A stretch of 64,000 nt of DNA from Halosegnis marinus (GCF_029338355.1 NZ_CP119802.1:2046001-2110000); one strand, 5' to 3'. Shown: positions 33,264 to 43,063, counted from the stretch's first letter. Made by a program: numbers and translations. Notes: generated from the letters alone by a model not told the origin.

Positions 33264-33815
33264 CTACCGCGGCCGCGACTCGACCGCGCGGCGCAGCGCC
33301 CGCGTCTCCGCGAGCACCGCGCGCCACTGGTCGAGGCTCCCCGGAATCTCGTCGCCCGTCGCGCGGTCGACGGTCCGGCGCACCCCCTTCGGGTCGTCGA
33401 TGCGCCGGAAGCGCACGTCGTTGCCACCCGCTATCTCGAAGGTCACCGTCCCGTAGCCGAAGGCGGCGCCGAGCGCGTCCTGCGAGAACGCGGAGTTCTG
33501 GACGCGCGACAGCGCCGCCTCGGTGACACGAACCCCGACGATGCCCGACTTCGCGTACAGCGCGCGGTCGCTGACGACGTACTCGGTGTTCACGACGGCG
33601 AGGTACGCGCCGACGGCGGCGGCGACCCCGGCCGCGGCGAGGGCCGCGCCCCCGAGCGTCGCGGCGAGGCCGGCGGGGCCGACGACGGCGAGCCACGCCC
33701 CGGCGACGACGAGCGCGATGCCGACCCCGACGCCGGGGAGCGACGTCGTGAGGATGGGGCTTCCCTCCCACGCCACCGTCTCCCCGTCGGCGAGCGTCAG
33801 CCAGTCGCGGCTCAC
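33264..33815 (-). CDS. PH-domain membrane protein (bPH2/YdbS type)
   Basis: A 183-residue protein with two membrane helices (about 27-70) and a pleckstrin-like domain (about 75-150) that reads YVVSDRALYAKSGIVGVRVT and RVQNSAFSQDALGAAFGYGT. It begins at GTG 33815, whose last three bases overlap the stop of the preceding PH-domain gene (GTGA). The two genes are a tandem duplicate, translationally coupled. The family binds membrane phospholipids or forms complexes; function here is unknown. Confidence 0.82.
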   Translation of the reverse strand: MSRDWLTLADGETVAWEGSPILTTSLPGVGVGIALVVAGAWLAVVGPAGLAATLGGAALAAAGVAAAVGAYLAVVNTEYVVSDRALYAKSGIVGVRVTEAALSRVQNSAFSQDALGAAFGYGTVTFEIAGGNDVRFRRIDDPKGVRRTVDRATGDEIPGSLDQWRAVLAETRALRRAVESRPR

Positions 33816-34354
33816 GACGCGTCCCCGCTCGTCGGCGGTTCCTCCTCCTCCATCGCCGTGCGGATGGCGCGCAGTTCGTCGAGTATCTCGTCGAGGACCG
33901 CCTCCTTGTCGCCCGCCTCGTCGCGGCCGTCGCCCTTCACCCGCTTGTTGATGCGCTCCTGGACGTCCTTGGGGTCCGGCACCGAGTCGAAAGAGAGTTC
34001 CACCCCCGCGCCGCCCGCGGTGGAGATGCCGACGGTGCCGTAGCCGAACTGCTTGCCGAAGAAGCCCTGCGTGTAGGTGGTGTTCTGCACCTTGCCGAAG
34101 TCGACGCGCTGGACGTTCCGCGAGAACACGCCGCTCTTGCGGTAGAGCGCGTCGGTGGTGACGACGTACTCGGTGTTCTCCCGCTGGAGGTACGCCGCGG
34201 CGATTATCGCGACGCCCACGAGCACGAGCGACAGCGGGACGCCGACGACGAGCGCCGGCACCAGACTGCTCTTGTGCGGGATTCCCTGCCAGACGACCTC
34301 CTCGCCCTCGTCGAGCGAGAGCCAGTCGAACGTTCCCTCGGTGTCGGAGACCAT
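33812..34354 (-). CDS. PH-domain membrane protein (bPH2/YdbS type)
   Basis: A 180-residue protein with the same layout as the next gene: a short N-terminal part with WLSLDEGEEVVWQG, one or two helices (about 30-60), and a PH-like domain with YVVTTDALYRKSGVFSRNVQ and QNTTYTQGFFGKQFGYGTVG. It ends with an acidic, partly coiled-coil tail (residues about 140-180, Glu-rich) that the neighbour lacks. It is the upstream member of the tandem pair and has a TATA box. Confidence 0.83.
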   Translation of the reverse strand: MVSDTEGTFDWLSLDEGEEVVWQGIPHKSSLVPALVVGVPLSLVLVGVAIIAAAYLQRENTEYVVTTDALYRKSGVFSRNVQRVDFGKVQNTTYTQGFFGKQFGYGTVGISTAGGAGVELSFDSVPDPKDVQERINKRVKGDGRDEAGDKEAVLDEILDELRAIRTAMEEEEPPTSGDAS

Positions 34355-34376
34355 AGGACACGAAGCCCCCCCGACG

Positions 34377-34384
34377 CGATAAAG
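34377..34384 (-). promoter_or_regulatory. TATA box of the PH-domain pair
   Basis: Minus-strand CTTTATCG centred about 27 nt before the ATG at 34354. It ends 1 nt before the MaoC stop codon. Confidence 0.55.
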
Positions 34385-34858
34385 CTACGCCGGTTGTTTC
34401 AGCGACAGCGCGGTGCGGTCGAACGAACAGACGAGCGTGTCGCCGTTCGGCCCGTCGCCGCCCTCGTCCACTTTGAACGCCTCGACGTGCATCTCGACGA
34501 CGCCCCGCTCCCCGTCGCTCGTCTCGCGCTTGTCCGTCACCGTCGTCCGCGCGTAGAGGGTGTCGCCGTGGAAGACGGGGTTCGGGTGCTCGACGGCGTC
34601 GTACGAGAGGTTCGCGACGATGGTGCCGTCCGTCGTCTCGGGGATGGTCATGCCGACGGCGAGCGACATCGTGTAGAGCCCGTTCACCAGCCGCTCGCCG
34701 AAGTCGGTGTCCGCCGCGAAGTCGGCGTCGAGGTGGAGCGGCTGTTGGTTCATCGTCATGTCGCAGAACGTCTGGTTGTCCCGCTCCGAGACGGTCCGCC
34801 GGCGCGGGTGCTCGATGGTCTCGCCGACGTGGAACTCCTCGTAGTAGAGTCCGGACAT
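34385..34858 (-). CDS. MaoC-like hydratase (hot-dog fold)
   Basis: A 157-residue hot-dog protein. The active-site Asp/His motif of R-hydratases appears as TMNQQPLHLDADFAADTDFG near residue 35, with VHGD-like VFHGDTLYARTTV later. It fits MaoC enzymes that hydrate enoyl-CoA, and the methylaspartate-cycle enzyme mesaconyl-CoA hydratase belongs to this group, but the substrate is not known. The gene faces the PKD gene from a divergent promoter region and has a TATA-like GGCTATTTG. Confidence 0.87.
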   Translation of the reverse strand: MSGLYYEEFHVGETIEHPRRRTVSERDNQTFCDMTMNQQPLHLDADFAADTDFGERLVNGLYTMSLAVGMTIPETTDGTIVANLSYDAVEHPNPVFHGDTLYARTTVTDKRETSDGERGVVEMHVEAFKVDEGGDGPNGDTLVCSFDRTALSLKQPA

Positions 34859-34881
34859 ACTCGGACGTCGGCGCGGCGCGG

Positions 34882-34889
34882 CAAATAGC
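34882..34889 (-). promoter_or_regulatory. TATA box of the MaoC gene
   Basis: Minus-strand GCTATTTG centred about 27 nt before ATG 34858. Confidence 0.5.
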
Positions 34890-34984
34890 CTCCCGTCCGA
34901 GACGACCGTGCGACCCGGTTCGCGGCCGTTTCACCCCCTATCCCTATTGCCGATGTACGTGTCAGTCGGGCCAAGAGTTCCCCA

Positions 34985-37759
34985 GTGACGACACGTACAC
35001 CCCCTACCTCGCGGAAACTGCGGACGCTGGCGTTCGTGACGCTGCTCGTCGTCGCCGCCGCCGGGCCGTTCGTCGGCTTCGGCGCCGCGGCCGGCCAGGG
35101 CTCCATCAACGTCTCCCCGGACGGGGCGGGCGTCGCGTCCGAGCACGCGACGACGGCCACCGTCGATAGCGGCTCCTCCGGCATCAGCGGCGCGTCGTGG
35201 ACCGGCTACAAGGTGTACTACGACGCCGCGGACGTGAGCGACGTCACCGAGAGCGATATCGTCACCATCGGTATCGACGACGGCGACGACGACCCCGGTA
35301 CCGCCATCGACCGCGATGTCTCCGGCGACGTCGACGGCGTCACCGCCGAGGACAACGGCCGCACGCTGAACATCGCGCTCGGCGGCAACGAGGGGCTGGA
35401 GAACGGCGACGAACTCGTCGTCGTCTACCGGAACGTCACGAACCCCTCCTCGACCGGCGAGTACGACGCCACCCTCGAAATCAACCCCCAGAGCGAGGGG
35501 AAGCAGGTGACTGCGAACTACACCGTCACGAACGAGTCGCCGACGGCTCGCTTCGGCTACACCCCGGGCGCGCCGGCTACGGACGAGCAGGTGTTGTTCG
35601 ACGGGACGAACAGCTCCGACCCGGACGGGTCGGTAGCGAGCTACGAGTGGGACCTCGACGGCGACGGCTCCGTGGAGGGCACGGGGCCGACGCCGACGTA
35701 CACGTACGCCGACGACGGGACGTACGACGCGACGCTCACGGTGACGGACGACGGCGGCGCGACGGACACCCGGACGCGGACGGTGACCGTCTCGAACCGC
35801 CCGCCGAACGCAACGTTCACCTACGAGCCGACCGACCCCGACACGACCGACGAGGTGTCGTTCGACGCGGGCGGCTCGTCGGACCCGGACGGCTCCGTCG
35901 CCTCCTACGCGTGGGAGTTCGGTGACGGCACGACTGCGACCGGGGCGACCCCGACCCACACCTACGCCGACGACGGGACCTACACCGTCTCGCTGACGGT
36001 GACGGACGACGACGGCGCGACCGACACCTCCGAGTACGAGGTCACGGTGGCGAACGCGCCCCCGAACGCGAGCGCGACGTACGACCCCGCCGAGCCGCTG
36101 ACCGACGAGCAGGTGGCGTTCGACGGGGCGAACAGCACCGACCCCGACGGGTCGATAGCGAGCTACGAGTGGGACTTCGGCGACGGCACGGCGGCGACCG
36201 GCGTCTCGCCGACCCACGCGTACGCGCAGGACGGGGCCTACACCGTCTCGCTCACCGTCACCGACGACGACGGCGCGACGGACACGACGACGTTCGACGT
36301 CGCCGTCGCCAACCGCCCGCCGGACGCTGCCTTCTCGTACGCGCCCGACGCCCCGGACACGAGCGAGCGGGTGACGTTCGACGCCGCGAACGCCTCCGAC
36401 CCGGGCGGCTCCGTCGCCGCCTACGAGTGGAGCTTCGAGGACGGCGGCTCGGCCTCTGGCGAGACGGCGACCGAGACGTGGGAGACGACCGGCACGCGGA
36501 CGGTGACGCTCACGGTGACGGACGACGACGGCGCGACCGACACCGCGACGCGGAACGTCACGGTCGGAACCCAACCCCCCGGAGCGAACTTCACCTACGT
36601 CACGGCGGGGGACGACGACCCCGTCGCCTTCGACGCGACCGCGTCGTACGACCCCGACGGCAGCATCGAGTCGTACGCGTGGGCGTTCGGCGACGGTACG
36701 TCGGGCGACGGCGTCGCGCCGAACCACACCTACGCGGGGCCGGGCGAGTACGCGGTGACGCTGACCGTGACCGACGACGACGGCGCCCGGGACACCTACT
36801 CGACGACCGTCGTCGTGGAGAACCCGCCGCCGAACGCGACCTTCGTTCACGCGCCCGACGACCCGCGGACGGGCGAGTCGGTCGCGTTCGACGCGACCGG
36901 CTCGTCGGACCCCGACGACGCGGTAGCGGGCTACGCGTGGGAGTTCGGCGACGGCGCGACTGCGACCGGGGCGACCCCGAACCACACCTACGGCGACGAC
37001 GGGACCTACACGGTCACGCTGACGGTGACCGACGAGGACGGCGCGACCGACAGCTACATGGCGACCGTGGCGGTCGCGAACCGGCCGCCGAACGCCTCCG
37101 CGACCGCCGCGCCGAACGCGACCGTCACGGGCACCGAGGTGTCGTTCGACGGGACGAACTCGTCGGACCCCGACGGCTCGGTCGCCTCCTACGCGTGGGC
37201 GTTCGGCGATGGTGTTTCCGAATCCGGCGCGAAGCCGACCCATACGTACGACGCGGCCGGCACCTACGAGGCGACGCTGAGGGTGACCGACGAGGACGGC
37301 GCGACCGACACCGCGACGGTAACCGTCGAGGTGGACGCGGCGGCGACCGCGACGCCCACACCGACCGCGACCCCGACTCCGACCGCGACATCCACGCCGA
37401 CTCCGACACCCACGCCGACTGCGACGCCTACCCCGACCCCGGCCGCCACGGCGACCGACACCGTGACCCCGACTCCGACCGCTACACCCACGGCCACGCC
37501 GACGCCGACCGCGTCCGCGACGCCGACCCCCACCGCCGGGTCGGTCCCGGCGAGCGCGACGCCGTCCCCGACGCCGACCGCGACCGGAACGGCGACGGCG
37601 AGCGCAACGCCGACGGTGTCGGCGACCGCGACGCCGACGGGGACCCCCGACTCGTCGGGGGCGCTGCCGGGCGGGCTGCCGCGGTCGTACGGCGTCCCGC
37701 TCTCGCTCATCGTGCTCTCGGGCGCGTCGCTGGCGCTGTTCGGCCTGACCCCGGAGTGA
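34985..37759 (+). CDS. Surface protein with seven PKD domains
   Basis: A 924-residue protein starting at GTG 34985. There is a signal peptide (about 1-36), a unique N-terminal domain (about 37-180) and seven PKD domains of about 85 residues each (about 183-785), each with [19 protein letters not shown] then [20 protein letters not shown]-type repeats. A linker of Thr, Pro and Ala ([11 protein letters not shown], about 785-890) and a C-terminal membrane helix (about 897-918) follow. The layout is a cell-wall adhesin or S-layer-like protein. Repeats differ in detail, domain 5 being the shortest. The DNA of the linker is repetitive and codon use is biased accordingly. Confidence 0.88.
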   Translation: MTTRTPPTSRKLRTLAFVTLLVVAAAGPFVGFGAAAGQGSINVSPDGAGVASEHATTATVDSGSSGISGASWTGYKVYYDAADVSDVTESDIVTIGIDDGDDDPGTAIDRDVSGDVDGVTAEDNGRTLNIALGGNEGLENGDELVVVYRNVTNPSSTGEYDATLEINPQSEGKQVTANYTVTNESPTARFGYTPGAPATDEQVLFDGTNSSDPDGSVASYEWDLDGDGSVEGTGPTPTYTYADDGTYDATLTVTDDGGATDTRTRTVTVSNRPPNATFTYEPTDPDTTDEVSFDAGGSSDPDGSVASYAWEFGDGTTATGATPTHTYADDGTYTVSLTVTDDDGATDTSEYEVTVANAPPNASATYDPAEPLTDEQVAFDGANSTDPDGSIASYEWDFGDGTAATGVSPTHAYAQDGAYTVSLTVTDDDGATDTTTFDVAVANRPPDAAFSYAPDAPDTSERVTFDAANASDPGGSVAAYEWSFEDGGSASGETATETWETTGTRTVTLTVTDDDGATDTATRNVTVGTQPPGANFTYVTAGDDDPVAFDATASYDPDGSIESYAWAFGDGTSGDGVAPNHTYAGPGEYAVTLTVTDDDGARDTYSTTVVVENPPPNATFVHAPDDPRTGESVAFDATGSSDPDDAVAGYAWEFGDGATATGATPNHTYGDDGTYTVTLTVTDEDGATDSYMATVAVANRPPNASATAAPNATVTGTEVSFDGTNSSDPDGSVASYAWAFGDGVSESGAKPTHTYDAAGTYEATLRVTDEDGATDTATVTVEVDAAATATPTPTATPTPTATSTPTPTPTPTATPTPTPAATATDTVTPTPTATPTATPTPTASATPTPTAGSVPASATPSPTPTATGTATASATPTVSATATPTGTPDSSGALPGGLPRSYGVPLSLIVLSGASLALFGLTPE

Positions 37760-37788
37760 TTTAGCCCCTCGCCGCCGACTCCTCCGGC

Positions 37789-38646
37789 ATGGCACGACGC
37801 TCGCTGCTGTTCTCGCCCGGCGACCGGCCCGAACTGATGCGGAAAGCGCCCGGGACGGGCGCCGACACCGTCTGCTTCGACCTGGAGGACGCCGTCGCGC
37901 CCGCGGCGAAGGCGGATGCGCGCGCGGCCGTCGCCGACGTGCTCTCCGACCCCGCGTTCGACCCGGACTGCGAGGTGTGCGTCCGGGTGAACGCCGACCC
38001 CGACGCGGCCCGCGCGGACCTCGACGCCCTGCCCGACGGCGCGCGCCTCGACGCGGTGATGGTCCCCAAAGTCGAGTCGGCCGCCGACGCCGAGACGGTG
38101 GCGAGGATGCTCGCGGAGCGGGACCGCGACGTGCCGCTCGTCGCGCTGTGTGAGTCCGCCGCGGGTGTGCTCCACGCCGAGGCCATCGCCGCCGTCGAGG
38201 CGGTCGGGGCGGTCGCGTTCGGCGCGGAGGACCTCGCGGCCGACATCGGCGCGACCCGGACGCCCGAGGGCACCGAAGTGCTGCACGCCCGCGAGCACGT
38301 CGTTCTCGCGGCGGCGGCCGCCGGGGTGGACGCCATCGACACCGTGTTCACGGACATCGAGGACACCGACCGACTGGCCGACGAGACGGCGTTCGCGGCG
38401 GGGCTGGGCTACGACGGGAAGATGTGTATCCACCCGGCGCAGGTGCCGGTGGTGAACGACGCCTTCACGCCGGATCCGGAGCGGGTCGCGTGGGCCGCGC
38501 GGGTGCTCGACGCCGTGGAAGAGGGCGCCCGCGACGAGGTCGGCGTCCTCCGGGTCGACGGCGAGATGATCGACGCGCCGCTGGTCGCGCAGGCCGAGCG
38601 CGTCCGCGAGCGGGCCCGCGCCGCCGGGGCCTGGACCGGCCCCTAA
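37789..38646 (+). CDS. HpcH/HpaI aldolase, CitE-type lyase
   Basis: A 285-residue TIM-barrel lyase of the citrate-lyase beta/malyl-CoA lyase family. N-terminus RRSLLFSPGDRPELMRKAPG and CFDLEDAVAPAAKADARAAV carry the typical Asp, Glu metal site; later IDTVFTDIEDTDRL and GKMCIHPAQVPVVNDAF. In haloarchaea, beta-methylmalyl-CoA lyase and other C-C lyases come from this family. The substrate is not fixed by sequence. A TATA-like GATTTAGCC lies about 26 nt upstream. Confidence 0.9.
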   Translation: MARRSLLFSPGDRPELMRKAPGTGADTVCFDLEDAVAPAAKADARAAVADVLSDPAFDPDCEVCVRVNADPDAARADLDALPDGARLDAVMVPKVESAADAETVARMLAERDRDVPLVALCESAAGVLHAEAIAAVEAVGAVAFGAEDLAADIGATRTPEGTEVLHAREHVVLAAAAAGVDAIDTVFTDIEDTDRLADETAFAAGLGYDGKMCIHPAQVPVVNDAFTPDPERVAWAARVLDAVEEGARDEVGVLRVDGEMIDAPLVAQAERVRERARAAGAWTGP

Positions 38647-38648
38647 TA

Positions 38649-38662
38649 TTGTATTAATTCAA
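38649..38662. promoter_or_regulatory. AT-rich palindrome upstream of gdh
   Basis: TTGTATTAATTCAA is palindromic except for one symmetric pair of T's. It sits in a 20-nt AT island within high-G+C DNA, about 54 nt before the ATG at 38716 and upstream of a likely TATA (CCCTTTT). It resembles an operator, for an unknown regulator. Confidence 0.45.
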
Positions 38663-38715
38663 CCCCGTGATATAGTTCCGAAGCCCTTTTGCGCGCCACG
38701 AGCGACCCGACAGCC

Positions 38716-39975
38716 ATGTCAGACGAGGCGAACCCGTTCGAGAGCCTGCAGGAGCAGATCGACGACGCGGCGGCCTACATCGACGTCGACGACGGCCTGC
38801 TCACGCGGTTGAAGAACCCCGAGCGGGTGCTCGAAACCAACCTCACTATCCGGATGGACGACGGGCGACTGGAGACGTTCCGCGCCTACCGCTCGCAGTT
38901 CAACGGCGACCGCGGCCCGTACAAGGGCGGCATCCGCTTCCACCCCGGCGTCACCCGCGACGAGGTGAAGGCGCTCTCCGGCTGGATGGTGTACAAGACC
39001 GCGACCGTCGATATCCCCTACGGCGGCGGGAAGGGGGGCATCGTCGTGGACCCCCGAGAGCTCTCCACGACCGAACTCGAACGGCTCACCCGCGCGTTCG
39101 CGACGGAACTCCGCCCCTTCGTCGGCGAGGACAAGGACATCCCGGCGCCGGACGTGAACACCGGCCAGCGGGAGATGAACTGGATCAAGGACACCTACGA
39201 GACGCTGGAGAACACGACGGAGCCGGGCGTCGTCACCGGGAAGGCGCTCGACTCGGGCGGCTCGGAGGGCCGCGTCGAGGCGACCGGCCGCTCCACGATG
39301 CTCACCGCCCGCGAGGCGTTCGACTACCTCGGCCGTGACATCTCCGGCGCGACCGTCGCGGTCCAGGGGTACGGCAACGCCGGCTCCGTCGCCGCGAAGC
39401 TCCTCGAATCCGACCTCGGCGCGAACGTGGTCGCCGTCTCGGACTCCTCGGGCGCGGTGTTCAACCCCGCGGGTCTCGACGCCGCGGCGGCCAAGGACTA
39501 CAAGACCGAGACGGGCTCCGTCGTCGGCTTCGACGAGGCCACGCAGGAGCTGACGAACGAGGAACTGCTCGAACTCGACGTGGACCTGCTCGTCCCCGCC
39601 GCGCTCGAGAACGCTATCGACGGCGACCTCGCGGAGCGCGTCGAGGCCGACGTCATCGTCGAGGCCGCGAACGGCCCGCTCACGCCCGAGGCCGACGACG
39701 TGCTCACCGAGCGCGACGTCCACGTGTTCCCGGACATCCTCGCCAACGCGGGCGGCGTCACGGTGTCGTACTTCGAGTGGGTTCAGAACCGCCAGCGGTT
39801 CTACTGGTCCGAGGAGCGCGTCAACGACGAACTGGAGCGCCACATCACGAACGCCTTCGACGGGCTGACGGAGGCGTACCGGGCCTACGACCTGCCGAAC
39901 TTCCGGACCGCGGCGTACGTCGTCGCGCTCAAGCGCGTCATCGCCGCCCACGCCGAGTCCGGGACGTGGCCGTAA
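38716..39975 (+). CDS. gdh: Glutamate dehydrogenase
   Basis: A 419-residue enzyme interconverting glutamate and 2-oxoglutarate plus ammonia. The catalytic Lys and glycine-rich sequence [17 protein letters not shown] lie near residue 95. The NAD(P)-binding Rossmann motif is [15 protein letters not shown] near residue 215. The C-terminus has [17 protein letters not shown]. The length is typical of the archaeal hexameric enzyme. I chose ATG 38716 and not the in-frame 38689 start. The upstream AT-rich region suggests regulated expression. Confidence 0.94.
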   Translation: MSDEANPFESLQEQIDDAAAYIDVDDGLLTRLKNPERVLETNLTIRMDDGRLETFRAYRSQFNGDRGPYKGGIRFHPGVTRDEVKALSGWMVYKTATVDIPYGGGKGGIVVDPRELSTTELERLTRAFATELRPFVGEDKDIPAPDVNTGQREMNWIKDTYETLENTTEPGVVTGKALDSGGSEGRVEATGRSTMLTAREAFDYLGRDISGATVAVQGYGNAGSVAAKLLESDLGANVVAVSDSSGAVFNPAGLDAAAAKDYKTETGSVVGFDEATQELTNEELLELDVDLLVPAALENAIDGDLAERVEADVIVEAANGPLTPEADDVLTERDVHVFPDILANAGGVTVSYFEWVQNRQRFYWSEERVNDELERHITNAFDGLTEAYRAYDLPNFRTAAYVVALKRVIAAHAESGTWP

Positions 39976-40019
39976 CGTAACCAGAAGGCTTTGTACCCCG
40001 TCGCGTGACGGGATGCGTG

Positions 40020-41768
40020 ATGACCGACCTCCGCTCCGACCGGGTCGTGCAGGCCGTCGCCGGCCTCGCCGTCGTCGCCCTCCTCGCCCGGCTGGTCCTC
40101 CTCGGCGCGCGCCCCGCCCACTACGACGAGGGGCGCGTCGCCTTCTGGACGCTCCACTACCTCGAAACGGGGGAGTTCCACTACCGCTTCATCATCCACG
40201 GCCCGCTCGTCCAGCACGTCGGCGCGGCGCTGTTCGGCCTGCTCGGCGCGAACGACTTCACCGCGCGGCTCCCCGTCGCGCTCGCCGGCGGCCTCCTCCC
40301 GCTGTCGGCGCTGTGGTTCCGTCACCGGCTCTCCGACACGGAGGTGGGCGCGCTCGCCTTCTTCCTCGCGGCGAACCCCCTCCTGCTCTACTACGGGCGG
40401 TTCATGCGCTCGTCGGTGCTCGTCGCCGCGTTCTGTTTCGTCGCGTTCGCGGCGTTCGTCCGGGCCTACGACGGCTTCGGCGTCCGCTACCTCTACCTCG
40501 GGAGCGCGAGCCTCGCGCTCGGCTTCGGCGCGAAGGAGAACGCGATCCTCTACGTGCTCTGCTGGCTCGGCGCGGCGGCGCTGCTGCTCGACGCGCGGCT
40601 GTTCCGCCCCCGGGGGCCCGACTCCGGGGTCTCGTGGCTGGCAGGGCGCTACGACGCGCTCCGCGAGCGGCTCGCCGGCCGGGGAACGACGCCGACCGAC
40701 TGGGTGGTCCGGTGGGCCGCCCACGGCGCGCTCGCCGGCTTGCTGTTCGCGGTGCTGTTCGTCTTCCTCTACGCGCCGCGCGGCGGCGACTGGGTCGGGC
40801 TCTACGACGCGCTCGCGAACCCGCTGCTCCTCCCCGAGATGCTCTCGACGACCGCCGACCAGGTCGCGGAGGGGTACGGCTACTGGTTCGGCGGCGGCGG
40901 CGAGCGCACCGTGACGGAGTTCATCGAGTCGCTCGGCTACCTCCTTCGGCCCATCGCCGCGTACGCCGGCCCGCTCGTCGGCTTAGCGCTCGCCGGCTTC
41001 CTCGTGGAGCGGTGGGGAAGCGACTCCCCGCGCCCGTTCGTGATGGGCGCGGCCTACTGGGGGCTCGTCTCGATTCCGGGCTACGCGCTCGGCACGGACA
41101 TCAACAACCCGTGGATACTGACGAACGCGCTGGTGCCGCTCGCGATACCCGCCGCCGTGGGACTGGCGCTCGTCGTCGATACCGGCCGGGAGGCGCTCGC
41201 CACGGACGACGAGGTGAACGCCGGCATCGTCGCGGTCCTGCTGTTGCTCGTGGTCGGCTCCGTCGTCGGCGGGGCGGCCGCCGGCGTGTACACGAACACG
41301 ACCGAGCCGGACAACAGGCTCGTCCAGTTCGCCCAGCCGAGCGCCGACATGCGCCCGGCCGTCGACGCGCTCGTCGCCGCGAGCGCGGAGAACGAGGGCA
41401 CCGACGCGCTGTTCTACGACGCGACGGGTGACCTCGTGGACATGCAGACGGACGCCCCGCGGACGCCCGCCTGCATCAGGTGGTTCAACGCGCTGTCGCT
41501 CCCGTGGTACCTGGAGGCGCACGACGTGGCGACCGACTGCGCCGACACGCCCGGGGCCCTCCCCGACGACCTCCCGCCGGTGGTCGTCGTCATCGGGGAC
41601 TGCACGCTCCCGACCGCCGTGGAGTGTCGGGCGAACCCGGACGCGATGGTGCCGCCCGGGGAGATGGAGGGGCGGCTCGACGGCTACGAGCGGTACGCCT
41701 ACCTCCACCGGACGACCGGCGGGAACGACTTCGACGGCTTCCTCGTCTACGTCGAGTCGGACGCCTGA
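40020..41768 (+). CDS. Agl23-type multi-span membrane protein (TIGR03663)
   Basis: A 582-residue protein with about ten membrane helices in residues 1-430 and a soluble C-terminal domain of about 150 residues. The N-terminal loop has HYDEGRVAFWTLHYLETGEF, an acidic motif shared with dolichyl-phosphate-mannose mannosyltransferases and the TIGR03663/Agl23 group. Agl23 is named for association with archaeal N-glycosylation flippases. A function in glycan handling is a family-based inference. Three in-frame starts exist (40005, 40017 and 40020); I give the ATG at 40020, with a TATA-like GGCTTTGTA about 28 nt before it. Confidence 0.82.
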   Translation: MTDLRSDRVVQAVAGLAVVALLARLVLLGARPAHYDEGRVAFWTLHYLETGEFHYRFIIHGPLVQHVGAALFGLLGANDFTARLPVALAGGLLPLSALWFRHRLSDTEVGALAFFLAANPLLLYYGRFMRSSVLVAAFCFVAFAAFVRAYDGFGVRYLYLGSASLALGFGAKENAILYVLCWLGAAALLLDARLFRPRGPDSGVSWLAGRYDALRERLAGRGTTPTDWVVRWAAHGALAGLLFAVLFVFLYAPRGGDWVGLYDALANPLLLPEMLSTTADQVAEGYGYWFGGGGERTVTEFIESLGYLLRPIAAYAGPLVGLALAGFLVERWGSDSPRPFVMGAAYWGLVSIPGYALGTDINNPWILTNALVPLAIPAAVGLALVVDTGREALATDDEVNAGIVAVLLLLVVGSVVGGAAAGVYTNTTEPDNRLVQFAQPSADMRPAVDALVAASAENEGTDALFYDATGDLVDMQTDAPRTPACIRWFNALSLPWYLEAHDVATDCADTPGALPDDLPPVVVVIGDCTLPTAVECRANPDAMVPPGEMEGRLDGYERYAYLHRTTGGNDFDGFLVYVESDA

Positions 41769-41807
41769 GACCGCAACGTTGACGCGGTCGGCCGCGACGG
41801 TACCGGT

Positions 41808-43025
41808 ATGCGACTCACCTCTCCCGGCCCGACGCTCGGCGTCGTGGGCGGCGGCCAGCTCGGGCGGATGCTCGGCGAGGCCGCCGGGCCGCTCGGCGTC
41901 TCCGTCGTCGTCTCGGACCCGACCCCCGACTGCCCCGCGAGCCCCGTCGTCGCCGACCAGCTGGTCGGGGACTTCGACGACTACGGGACGCTGCGCGCGC
42001 TCGCCGAGCGCGCCGACGTGCTCACCTACGAGATAGAGCTTGCCGACCCCGACACCCTCGCGGCCGTAAGCGAGGAGACGGGAACGCCCGTCCACCCGAC
42101 CCCGGACACGCTCCGCACGATTCAGGACAAGCTCGTCCAGAACGAACGCTTCGACGACGCCGGCGTTCCCCTCCCCGACTACCGGCGCGTGGACGACGCC
42201 GAGGACCTGCGCGATGCCGGCGACGACCTCGGCTGGCCGGTCATGCTGAAGGCCCGTACGGGGGGGTACGACGGGCGCGGCAACGTCCCCGTCGCGAACC
42301 CCGAGGACGCCGAGGCCGCGCTCGCGGAGGTCGGCGCCGGCGAGGGCGGGGCGCTCGCCGAGCGGATGGTCGACTTCGACCGCGAGATGGCGATAATCGG
42401 CGTTCGGGGGGCCGACGGCGAGACGGACGCGTTCCCCGTCACCGAGACGATACACGAGGACGAGATCATGCGCGAGACGGTGTCGCCGGCCCGGACCGAC
42501 GGCGCGGTCCGGGAGCGGGCCCGCGAGGTGGCCCTCGACGTGCTGGACGCCCTGGAGGGGCGCGGCGTGTTCGGCATCGAGTTGTTCGAGCGGTCGTCGC
42601 GGAGCGACGACGGAAGGTCGAGCGGGCACCGCCCGCGAGCGGGCGGCGAGATACTCCTGAACGAGGTGGCCCCCCGACCGCACAACTCCGGGCACTGGAC
42701 CATCGAGGGCGCGGTGACCTCGCAGTTCGAACAGCACGTCCGCGCCGTGCTCGGCCTGCCGCTCGGCTCGACCGAACGGCGCTGTCCGACGGTGATGGCG
42801 AACGTGCTCGGGGACGTCCAGGAGCCGACCCGCGCGGAGCTAACGGGGGTCGAGGACCTGCTCGCCGCGGACGGCACACACCTCCACTGGTACGGGAAGC
42901 GGGAGGTGCGCCCGCTCCGGAAGATGGGCCACGTCACGCTCACCGCGGACGGGGCGGGGACGCGCGACGTCGAGGAACTGCTGGAGCGCGTCGCCGAACG
43001 CCGCGACGACCTGACGTTCGCGTAG
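41808..43025 (+). CDS. purK: N5-carboxyaminoimidazole ribonucleotide synthase
   Basis: A 405-residue ATP-grasp enzyme in purine synthesis; it adds bicarbonate to AIR. The start is TLGVVGGGQLGRMLGEAAGP; the grasp loop is LKARTGGYDGRGNVPV; the late substrate motif is EVAPRPHNSGHWTIEGAV. At residues about 262-279 there is an extra stretch, RSSRSDDGRSSGHRPRAG, between IELFE and GEILLNEV, absent from the usual family sequence. Its DNA consists of two perfect inverted repeats. PurE follows 38 nt downstream. Confidence 0.93.
   Translation: MRLTSPGPTLGVVGGGQLGRMLGEAAGPLGVSVVVSDPTPDCPASPVVADQLVGDFDDYGTLRALAERADVLTYEIELADPDTLAAVSEETGTPVHPTPDTLRTIQDKLVQNERFDDAGVPLPDYRRVDDAEDLRDAGDDLGWPVMLKARTGGYDGRGNVPVANPEDAEAALAEVGAGEGGALAERMVDFDREMAIIGVRGADGETDAFPVTETIHEDEIMRETVSPARTDGAVRERAREVALDVLDALEGRGVFGIELFERSSRSDDGRSSGHRPRAGGEILLNEVAPRPHNSGHWTIEGAVTSQFEQHVRAVLGLPLGSTERRCPTVMANVLGDVQEPTRAELTGVEDLLAADGTHLHWYGKREVRPLRKMGHVTLTADGAGTRDVEELLERVAERRDDLTFA
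42593..42646. repeat. Two tandem inverted repeats inside purK
   Basis: First palindrome: GTCGTCGC-GGA-GCGACGAC (42593-42611). Second: CCGCCCGC-GA-GCGGGCGG (42629-42646). Both have perfect 8-bp arms and tiny loops. They make up most of the extra residues in PurK, so they look like an in-frame insertion of a small palindromic element. Confidence 0.6.
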
Positions 43026-43063
43026 ACCACAACGGGGAAGTCGGCGGCCGACGGGCCTCCGGT

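Noticed and set aside
35530-37660. Repeats that might be a CRISPR array or satellite DNA
   Set aside because: Period about 255 bp in one reading frame, encoding PKD domains and a Thr/Pro linker. No direct repeats with unique spacers.
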